Source of the DNA: an uncultured Muribaculaceae bacterium
GTDB taxonomy: Bacteria; Bacteroidota; Bacteroidia; Bacteroidales; Muribaculaceae
DNA length: 12,966 nt
NCBI GenBank assembly: GCA_910587545.1
Contig: CAJUMI010000074.1
Location: 1-12,966, forward strand
Reading direction: 5' to 3'
The first letter of the stretch is position 1, and each line of letters starts with the position of its first letter. Of this stretch, positions 7,526 through 12,966 are shown piece after piece. The notes beneath the pieces were generated by a model. That model was not told where the DNA came from and made no database searches. It saw only the letters and a list, made by a program, of their open reading frames with translations. The translations under genes and the position numbers were made by a program.

Positions 7526-7657
7526 ATGAAAAAGACAACATACGTAATCATAGCCGCAATAGCATTTGTTTTTCTACTCGTTCTGGGCGTGACAGCATAT
7601 ATGGCCTCAAGCGCGCCTAATCAGTTACCCGATTCAACCGAAACCATCGCCGAATAA
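7526..7657 (+). CDS. 43-residue single-helix membrane peptide at the operon end
   Basis: An ORF starting MKKTTYVIIA and ending STETIAE. A basic N-terminus (KK) is followed by a hydrophobic helix of about 20 residues (6-26) and a short polar, acidic tail. It is a good single-pass membrane protein or an uncleaved signal-anchor. ASSA at 27-30 could in principle be a signal peptidase site, which would release a 13-residue peptide. The start lies six bases after the GntR stop and upstream of the operon terminator, which argues for co-expression with the transporter. I recognise no family. It may be an accessory subunit of the transporter or a sensor that acts on the regulator; this is inference from neighbourhood only. 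Confidence 0.65.
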   Translation: MKKTTYVIIAAIAFVFLLVLGVTAYMASSAPNQLPDSTETIAE

Positions 7658-7681
7658 CAGCTTCCATCATATCCTTATCGA

Positions 7682-7720
7682 CAGTCAGCCCGGATCACAT
7701 AACGCGACCCGGGCTGACTG
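7682..7720 (+). terminator. Hairpin closing the ABC/GntR operon
   Basis: CAGTCAGCCCGG (7682-7693) pairs perfectly with 7709-7720, a 12-bp GC-rich stem with a 15-base loop. It lies 24 bases after the last stop codon and before the next promoter. The following bases (GTTCCCCAATATTTGTT) are only moderately T-rich, so termination may be partial or factor-assisted. Confidence 0.7.
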
Positions 7721-7758
7721 GTTCCCCAATATTTGTTGACACAAAGAGCGGATGGACG

Positions 7759-7788
7759 TTGCCGTTCCTTGCAAATTTGCTAAATTTG
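7759..7788 (+). promoter_or_regulatory. Probable promoter of the DUF3943 gene
   Basis: TAAATTTG at 7781-7788 matches the -7 consensus TAnnTTTG. A partial -33 element TTG (7759-7761) lies 19 bases upstream. Transcription would start near 7795, giving a leader of about 37 bases before the ATG at 7832. Confidence 0.65.
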
Positions 7789-7831
7789 TTCTGTCAATCG
7801 TATAAAAAACAATCTGATAAAACAACGACAA

Positions 7832-9400
7832 ATGATCCGGACTTTTGTGACAATCATCATATACACCGCATTATCGATCAACACCTGTTCTGCCGTCATA
7901 TTTACCGACACGCTGCAGACAGGCGACGAACTCCGCCACAAAGTTGTCATCGAGCAGGCCCCCGACAGCTCAGATGTTTCCATGCACAGCAAAATGCACT
8001 TCTGGCGCGCCGCAGGAGAAACCGTCGGGTTCAATCTCGGCTTATGGGCCTTCGACAGATATGTTCAGAAAGGACATTTCGCATATATATCGTGGAACAC
8101 CATCAAAGACAATTTCCGTCATGGTTTCGAATGGGACAACGACCACCTGGGCACCAACATGTTTGCCCACCCCTACAACGGATCGTTGTTCTTCAACGCC
8201 GGGCGATCCAACGGCTTCAACTTCTGGCAGTCGGGGCTGTTCGCCGCAGCGGGAAGCTCGATATGGGAGATGTTCATGGAGTGCGAGCGGCCATCGACCA
8301 ACGACATAATCGCCACACCTGTCGGAGGCATGGCGATAGGCGAGGTACTCTACCGCACATCAGACCTCGTTCTCAACGACCGTTCGACAGGCGCGCAACG
8401 CGCAGGCCGCGAGATAGCAGGATTTCTGATATCGCCCATGAGAGGGATCAACCGCCTTATCACCGGAGAGGCATGGAGAGTCAGACCGACCACCGGGCGT
8501 GAATTCGGCATCCCGCCGATCACGGTCGATGTGTCAGTCGGCGCGCGCATGATCTCTCTGCAGGAATACGACGAGGGCAGCCGCGCCGGAGCCGCAGCAG
8601 CCATAATGGTGGAGTACGGCGACAGATACGCAAGTCGGACACGGCGGCCGTTCGATTACTTCACATTCCTGCTCGAGTTCAACGCGATCCGCACACAGCC
8701 GCTGCTAAGCCGCGTAGAAATCGTCGGACGTCTGCTGTCACGCGAGATCGCCGAAACGCCGAAGTACAACGTCGCAATTGGCATGTACCAGCACTTCGAC
8801 TACTTTGACTCCGACTCGATCAAAGTCAGAGACTGGGACAACAAGCTGATGCCGTGCGTAGTGCCCTATAAACTCGGGACGCCGGCATCAGCCGGCGCCG
8901 GACTGACCGCTCGCATCAGGCCCAACCGTATCTGGTCGGCCGACGGATATATCCACCTCAACGGCGTGTTTCTTGCCGGCATTCTGAGCGACTACTACCG
9001 TTACTACAACCGCAACTACAACTGGGCGTCGGGCGTGTCGATGAAGCTCGGCCTTTTCTGGCAACTCAACAACGGAAAACTGTCGGTGTCGTTGACCGAC
9101 CAGCTGTACAAGCTTTATACCTGGGGAAACAATGACTTCTCATACGACATCCTACAAACGCCTGACGGCAAACACGCCAATGTCCGAGGTGACAATTCCG
9201 ACGCAACATTCAACCATTTCAACGCAACGGTCAACTACCGGTTCTGGAAAAATCTATATATCTCGGGAAGCGTGGATTATTATTCCCGAACGACCAACTA
9301 TCACGACATGAATATATCCATCGGAGGAACGATTGTCTCTTACCCGATCATCCACAGCAAACAGTTCGGCACCCATATCATGCTCACCTGCAAATTCTGA
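7832..9400 (+). CDS. DUF3943-family outer-membrane protein
   Basis: A 522-residue exported protein of unknown function. A signal peptide of about 21 residues (NTCSA) is followed by a conserved DUF3943-like region at about 55-215. That region has dense conserved polar positions: WDND (101-104), NMFAHPYNGS (109-118), R..G.N (125-130), GSSIWEMFMECERPS.NDI (141-160) and TPVGGMAIGE..YR.SD (162-178). The rest alternates polar and aromatic residues like beta-strands (for example NYRFW, YYSRTTNY) and ends in LTCKF, with the C-terminal Phe typical of outer-membrane barrels. The clustered His/Asp/Glu/Asn residues could form an active site at the membrane surface, but no activity is known to me. Its own promoter precedes it. 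No clear terminator follows, so read-through toward 9671 is possible. Confidence 0.85.
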   Translation: MIRTFVTIIIYTALSINTCSAVIFTDTLQTGDELRHKVVIEQAPDSSDVSMHSKMHFWRAAGETVGFNLGLWAFDRYVQKGHFAYISWNTIKDNFRHGFEWDNDHLGTNMFAHPYNGSLFFNAGRSNGFNFWQSGLFAAAGSSIWEMFMECERPSTNDIIATPVGGMAIGEVLYRTSDLVLNDRSTGAQRAGREIAGFLISPMRGINRLITGEAWRVRPTTGREFGIPPITVDVSVGARMISLQEYDEGSRAGAAAAIMVEYGDRYASRTRRPFDYFTFLLEFNAIRTQPLLSRVEIVGRLLSREIAETPKYNVAIGMYQHFDYFDSDSIKVRDWDNKLMPCVVPYKLGTPASAGAGLTARIRPNRIWSADGYIHLNGVFLAGILSDYYRYYNRNYNWASGVSMKLGLFWQLNNGKLSVSLTDQLYKLYTWGNNDFSYDILQTPDGKHANVRGDNSDATFNHFNATVNYRFWKNLYISGSVDYYSRTTNYHDMNISIGGTIVSYPIIHSKQFGTHIMLTCKF

Positions 9401-9511
9401 CATCACACTATATACATTTGTACGCCACAGCCTCAGCTTTTTCGCGCTCCGATGACCTGTGATTTCCGAAAAATCGAATCCCTTGGAAACACCAAATTAA
9501 CATTTTTTAAT

Positions 9512-9519
9512 GGGGGGGG
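9512..9519 (+). repeat. Homopolymeric G8 tract upstream of the outer-membrane barrel gene
   Basis: Eight consecutive G residues lie in an AT-rich intergenic region, 44 bases before the -7 box of the next gene. Runs of this length are prone to slippage, so the length could vary between cells. The 270-base gap (9401-9670) that holds it contains no other gene I can support. Its remaining elements are listed separately. Confidence 0.9.
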
Positions 9520-9525
9520 TAAAAA

Positions 9526-9541
9526 ATCAACAAATGTTGAT
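9526..9541. promoter_or_regulatory. 16-bp palindrome over the -33 region, candidate operator
   Basis: ATCAAC (9526-9531), AAAT, GTTGAT (9536-9541): a perfect 6-bp inverted repeat with a 4-base spacer. It covers the only plausible -33 element of the downstream promoter, so a dimeric regulator bound here could compete with the sigma factor. Six bases separate it from the G8 tract. The cognate protein is unknown. Confidence 0.45.
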
Positions 9542-9570
9542 AATTTTGTGTCACCTATTAAATAACTTTG
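9537..9570 (+). promoter_or_regulatory. Probable promoter of the outer-membrane barrel gene
   Basis: TAACTTTG at 9563-9570 is a full match to the Bacteroidetes -7 consensus. The best -33 candidates are TTG at 9537-9539 (23 bases away, slightly long) and TTTG at 9545-9548 (14 bases, too short). The imperfect spacing suggests a regulated promoter. The transcript would begin near 9577 and carry a leader of about 94 bases. Confidence 0.6.
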
Positions 9571-9582
9571 CATCACAATCAC

Positions 9583-9608
9583 GCGGACGCGTCAGACCGA
9601 CGCTCCGC
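9583..9608 (+). other. GC-rich hairpin at the 5' end of the predicted leader RNA
   Basis: GCGGA (9583-9587) and GCGT (9589-9592), with one bulged C between them, pair with ACGC (9600-9603) and TCCGC (9604-9608) around a 7-base loop. No T-run follows, so it is not a terminator. Near the 5' end it may stabilise the mRNA or bind a regulator. Confidence 0.5.
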
Positions 9609-9646
9609 AAGCCCTCTGTAATCCATAAAGCCCTCTGTAATCTATA
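9609..9646 (+). repeat. Two 19-bp tandem direct repeats in the leader
   Basis: AAGCCCTCTGTAATCCATA at 9609-9627 is followed directly by AAGCCCTCTGTAATCTATA at 9628-9646, with one difference in 19. They lie in the untranslated leader, right after the hairpin and 24 bases before the start codon. A recent duplication or a repeated RNA or protein binding site are both possible. Confidence 0.9.
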
Positions 9647-9670
9647 AATGACATACAATAATTTACAAAG

Positions 9671-11752
9671 ATGAAAAAGTTCTTATTCCTGCTGACAGCG
9701 CCGGCCATGACCTTGGGAGCCTTCGCTCAGACCGCCGCCGATCCCGACACAAGCGCCGTCCACAATCTTGACGAGATAGTCATCGAGGCGCCAAAGGTGA
9801 TACGCAAAGCCGACATGGACGTCTACCATCCGTCGAAAAGCGCGGTCGACAACTCCAAAAACGGCATGCAGCTACTCACCAACCTTATGATACCGTCGCT
9901 GGCGGTCAACGACGTTCTCGGTTCGGTCACCTCCGCAGGCAAAGCCGTCCAACTGCGCGTCAACGGCCGCACGGCCACCATCGACCAGGTCCGCGCTCTC
10001 CTGCCCGAGACCATCAAGCGCGTGGAGTGGATCGACAATCCCGGCCTGCGCTACAACGGCGCTGAAGCCGTGCTCAACTTTATCGTGACCAATCCGACCG
10101 TCGGCGGATCACTTCAGACAATGGCACGCCCTGCGGTCAACCAGGCGTGGGGCTTCTTTTTCGGCGATGCCAAATTCAACACCGGCCGCTCGCAATGGGA
10201 AGTCGGAGCCAACTACAAGCTCACCGAAAAAATCAAAACCCACCGCGACTACACCGAGACATTCACCTACGAGGACGGTTCGTCTCTGACACGCAACGAG
10301 ACTTCGCTGGGCGGCGAAATGGACAACTCATTCGGCAACGCGTGGGCCTCATACAGCTATATTATCCCCGACACGACCGTAATTTTCATCGAAGCGTCAG
10401 CATTCCATAAATTCACCGACCGTTTTGACTACAGAGGCCTGCTCTCGCTTAGCAACGGATCCGACGACATATTTCTCGACGACATCCATGGCGACAAGGG
10501 ATCGACACCCCGACTGTCAGCCTACATCGAGCAACATCTGTCAAACCGTCAGACACTTGTCGTCGACTTCAACGGATCGTTCTACTGGGGTCGCTCATAC
10601 TCAGACTACACCGAGCGACAGCCCGTCACCGGTTCATCTCTAACCGATATCCACACCATGATCAGAGACCGCAACCAAGCCTATACCGTCGAGGCCGACT
10701 ATATCAAAAACTGGAATTCGTCACGCCTCACAGCCGGAGCTTCGTACACGGCCAACCGCAACCGCTCTGTCTACGAAAACCTCGGCGGCCGTATTTTCCA
10801 CCAGCGGCAGGACAAGGCATACATCTTCGCCGAATATTTCCGGCGCCTCGACCGTTTTACGGTCACAGCCGGACTCGGTGCGCAGTACACCGATTTCCAT
10901 TTCAAAGAGACCAACCAGGGAAACAGTTCGTGGAATCTCCGTCCGCAGGCCACTGTCACCTATGCTCCCAATCAGAGTCATCAGCTGCGCCTCAACTTCA
11001 CATCATGGCAGACAGCCCCCTCTTTGGCCGAAACCAACATCGCCCCGCAACAGATCGACGGCTTCCAGTGGCGCATCGGCAACCCGAATATCAAAACATC
11101 AAACTCCTATATGCTGACATTACGCTACGGCTTCAATTCCCGCCGCGTGTCAGGATCATTCGGCATCAGAGCATTCACCTCTCCCGACGCCATCACGCCG
11201 GTCCTTTACTGGAACGACGGCCGGCTCGTCACTTCCTACGAAAACAGCCGCGGGCTGCAAAACCTGTCGTTCTTCCTTTCGCCCCAAGTCGAGATTATCC
11301 CGTCGTGGCTAACCGCGAGCGGCTACCTGCAGTTCCGCGCCGAGCGCATGCGAGGCACAGGCTATTCGATCCATAACAACAACTGGAGCGGCAACGCCAA
11401 TCTTCAGCTCATGCACTGGGGCTTTGTGCTGACAGGCCAGTATATCAGAGCGCAGCATGATCTCTGGGGCGAGAAAATCAGCTGGGGCGAAAATCTCTCG
11501 ATAGTAGCCATCTATTACGACTGGCGCGACTGGCAGTTCGGCGCGGGCATGATAATGCCCTTCGGCCGCTATGACCAGGGATCACGCATGCTCAGCCAAT
11601 GGAATACCAACGAACAGCACATGCGCATCGACATGCGCATGCCCTTTGTACAGATAGGCTACAACATACAGTGGGGACGACAGAAACGCGGCGCTCAGAA
11701 ACTCATCAACGCCAACGCCAACGTCGACCGGTCAACAGCCGGCGGACGCTGA
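9671..11752 (+). CDS. TonB-receptor-like outer-membrane protein (plug plus beta-barrel, OMP_b-brl_3 type)
   Basis: A 693-residue outer-membrane protein. The signal peptide is about 20 residues (ending AFAQ). A TonB-box-like stretch NLDEIVIEA (32-40) is followed by a plug domain (about 41-145) with the usual marks: QLRVNGR at 94-100, IKRVEWIDNPGLRYNGAEAVLNFIV at 115-139. About 550 residues of barrel follow, rich in alternating aromatic strands. The N-terminal carboxypeptidase-like beta-sandwich common in this Bacteroidetes family is absent, and no SusD-type lipoprotein is adjacent, so this is not a standard SusCD glycan importer. It could import a small ligand through TonB or act as a structural barrel. 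The ligand is unknown. It stands alone, with a structured upstream region suggesting its own regulation. Confidence 0.88.
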   Translation: MKKFLFLLTAPAMTLGAFAQTAADPDTSAVHNLDEIVIEAPKVIRKADMDVYHPSKSAVDNSKNGMQLLTNLMIPSLAVNDVLGSVTSAGKAVQLRVNGRTATIDQVRALLPETIKRVEWIDNPGLRYNGAEAVLNFIVTNPTVGGSLQTMARPAVNQAWGFFFGDAKFNTGRSQWEVGANYKLTEKIKTHRDYTETFTYEDGSSLTRNETSLGGEMDNSFGNAWASYSYIIPDTTVIFIEASAFHKFTDRFDYRGLLSLSNGSDDIFLDDIHGDKGSTPRLSAYIEQHLSNRQTLVVDFNGSFYWGRSYSDYTERQPVTGSSLTDIHTMIRDRNQAYTVEADYIKNWNSSRLTAGASYTANRNRSVYENLGGRIFHQRQDKAYIFAEYFRRLDRFTVTAGLGAQYTDFHFKETNQGNSSWNLRPQATVTYAPNQSHQLRLNFTSWQTAPSLAETNIAPQQIDGFQWRIGNPNIKTSNSYMLTLRYGFNSRRVSGSFGIRAFTSPDAITPVLYWNDGRLVTSYENSRGLQNLSFFLSPQVEIIPSWLTASGYLQFRAERMRGTGYSIHNNNWSGNANLQLMHWGFVLTGQYIRAQHDLWGEKISWGENLSIVAIYYDWRDWQFGAGMIMPFGRYDQGSRMLSQWNTNEQHMRIDMRMPFVQIGYNIQWGRQKRGAQKLINANANVDRSTAGGR

Positions 11753-11828
11753 GAAAGACCGGACAGTCCGCAAAACAGACTTTTTCTGCCTGATCTGTCA
11801 TCTCCGACGCGCACTCCGGACAAAGTCA

Positions 11829-11849
11829 GCCTGTCGCGACGCGACAGGC
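11829..11849 (+). terminator. Perfect 9-bp hairpin between the barrel gene and rpsA
   Basis: GCCTGTCGC (11829-11837) pairs with GCGACAGGC (11841-11849) around the loop GAC. It lies 76 bases after the barrel gene stop and before the rpsA promoter. There is no T-run after it, so its role as terminator is likely by position only. The rest of the 249-base gap holds only the rpsA promoter and leader. Confidence 0.5.
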
Positions 11850-11901
11850 ACACACTGCGCCGGCAATCCAATCAAAATCAAAAAACAATCGCTCAAAACC
11901 A

Positions 11902-11932
11902 TTTGTAAATTAGAAAATTATTCGTATCTTTG
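11902..11932 (+). promoter_or_regulatory. Promoter of rpsA
   Basis: TTTG (11902-11905) and TATCTTTG (11925-11932) are 19 bases apart, a full Bacteroidetes consensus promoter. Transcription should start near 11939. The leader of about 63 bases contains a small AACGG/CCGTT hairpin (11942-11957), a T7 run (11967-11973) and a very AT-rich stretch directly before the ATG, with no Shine-Dalgarno sequence. Confidence 0.88.
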
Positions 11933-12001
11933 CCGCGCTGAAACGGCAACATCCGTTGACGCACGATTTTTTTAACTAACTCTATTTATTAACTTAATTA
12001 A

Positions 12002-12966
12002 ATGACTGAATTACAAAATTCACCCCTCGCAGACTTCGATTGGGAAGCCTACGAAAAAGGCGAAACTGCCGGAGAGAAGACTCGTGAAGAGCTCACCAAA
12101 ACCTACGACGAATCTCTCAACACCGTCAAAGACAAAGACGTAATCGAAGGTACCATCATCGCGCTCAACAAACGCGAAGCTGTGGTTAACATCGGCTACA
12201 AGAGCGACGGTATCATCCCGATGAACGAATTCCGCTACAATCCCGACATCAAGATCGGCGACACCGTGGAAGTCTTCATCGAAAATCAGGAAGACAAGAA
12301 AGGCCAGCTCATCTTGTCTCACAAGAAAGCACGCGCTTCGCGCTCTTGGGAACGCATAAACGCCGCTCTCGAAAACGACGAAATCATCAAGGGCTACATC
12401 AAGTGCCGCACCAAGGGCGGTATGATCGTTGACGTATTCGGCATCGAGGCATTCCTCCCCGGCTCGCAGATCGACGTCAAGCCCATCCGCGACTATGACA
12501 TCTTCGTCGGCAAGACTATGGAATTCAAGGTTGTCAAGATCAACGAAGAATTCAAGAACGTTGTCGTTTCTCACAAAGCCCTCATCGAAGCCGAGCTCGA
12601 GCAGCAGAAGCGCGAGATCATCTCAAAACTCGAAAAGGGCCAGGTGCTCGAAGGCACTGTCAAGAATATCACCGCATACGGCGTATTCATCGATCTCGGT
12701 GGCGTCGACGGTCTTATCCACATCACCGACCTCTCCTGGGGCCGCGTCAACCACCCCAGCGAAGTTGTCGAACTCGACCAGAAGCTCAACGTCGTCATCC
12801 TCGACTTTGACGATGAGAAGAAACGTATCGCCCTCGGTCTCAAGCAGCTCCAGCCCCATCCCTGGGATGCCCTCAACCCCGACCTCAAAGTCGGCGACAA
12901 AGTCAAAGGCAAAGTTGTCGTTATGGCCGATTACGGTGCATTCCTCGAAATCGCTCCCGGCGTCGA
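12002..12966 (+). CDS. rpsA: 30S ribosomal protein S1, N-terminal 321 residues (cut by window end)
   Basis: An uninterrupted reading frame from ATG at 12002 to the window edge. It contains tandem S1 (OB-fold) RNA-binding repeats. Repeat one is at about 45-110 (VIEGTIIALNKREAVVNIGYKSDGII). A second, more divergent one is at about 126-193 (GYIKCRTKGGMIVDV). A third and most canonical one is at about 213-282 (VLEGTVKNITAYGVFIDLGG...GLIHITDLSW). The start of a fourth is at about 297-321 (VKGKVVVMADYGAFLEI). S1 binds mRNA on the 30S subunit and helps start translation. The acidic N-terminal segment (residues 1-44) would contact the ribosome. The gene has its own promoter and is highly expressed in most bacteria. 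The C-terminal repeats lie beyond the window. Confidence 0.97.
   Translation, partial: MTELQNSPLADFDWEAYEKGETAGEKTREELTKTYDESLNTVKDKDVIEGTIIALNKREAVVNIGYKSDGIIPMNEFRYNPDIKIGDTVEVFIENQEDKKGQLILSHKKARASRSWERINAALENDEIIKGYIKCRTKGGMIVDVFGIEAFLPGSQIDVKPIRDYDIFVGKTMEFKVVKINEEFKNVVVSHKALIEAELEQQKREIISKLEKGQVLEGTVKNITAYGVFIDLGGVDGLIHITDLSWGRVNHPSEVVELDQKLNVVILDFDDEKKRIALGLKQLQPHPWDALNPDLKVGDKVKGKVVVMADYGAFLEIAPGV

Noticed and set aside
7759..8502. Plus-strand open frame of 247 codons overlapping the DUF3943 gene in another frame
   Set aside because: It is Arg/His/Pro-rich and overlaps the promoter and conserved domain of the DUF3943 gene. It is a frame shadow.
11942..11973. Attenuator or autoregulatory structure in the rpsA leader
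   Set aside because: The hairpin has only five base pairs and the T7 run starts nine bases after it. This is too weak to call.
12020..12912. Minus-strand open frames opposite rpsA
   Set aside because: Their Asp/Val/Phe-rich composition is the reverse complement of highly biased rpsA codons. S1 repeats on the plus strand explain the region.

Overview
The window reads as chromosomal DNA from a Bacteroidales bacterium, possibly a GC-leaning gut lineage such as Muribaculaceae (the family is inference from codon bias only). Three things point there. Genes lack Shine-Dalgarno sequences and have AT-rich leaders. Promoters match the Bacteroidetes pattern (TTTG, about 20 bp, TAnnTTTG). The proteins are typical of the group: DUF3943, an outer-membrane beta-barrel with plug, and a TolC/HlyD exporter. 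No mobile element, CRISPR array or prophage gene is visible.

Layout. Bases 1-51 are the 3' part of a tRNA-Asn, followed by a long perfect hairpin. From 5121 down to 208 on the minus strand runs a four-gene export operon: TolC-type outer-membrane channel, HlyD-type membrane-fusion protein, and two paralogous ABC-2 permeases of the YbhS/YbhR type. It carries no ATPase of its own. After a 257-base divergent control region, a plus-strand operon runs from 5379 to 7657: a 27-residue hydrophobic peptide, an ABC ATPase, a six-helix permease, a YtrA-type GntR regulator and a 43-residue membrane peptide. A strong Bacteroidetes promoter is followed at once by a 22-bp inverted repeat (GTGTAATAG-N4-CTAATACAC). 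This is the kind of site a YtrA-type repressor binds, so the operon is probably autoregulated.

Next come two plus-strand envelope genes. The first encodes a DUF3943 protein (7832-9400). The second encodes a plug-plus-barrel outer-membrane protein (9671-11752), whose upstream region is unusually structured: a G8 tract, a 16-bp palindrome over the -33 region, a GC-rich hairpin and two 19-bp tandem repeats. The window ends inside rpsA (30S ribosomal protein S1), which has its own promoter.

The most interesting part is the small-peptide / ABC / GntR / small-peptide operon with its operator. Its plan recalls the B. subtilis ytr operon, which also starts with a tiny gene and is repressed by YtrA. 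The two peptides look undescribed and are too short for ordinary gene finders. The poly-G/palindrome region at 9512-9646 and the ATPase-less exporter are second-tier leads.
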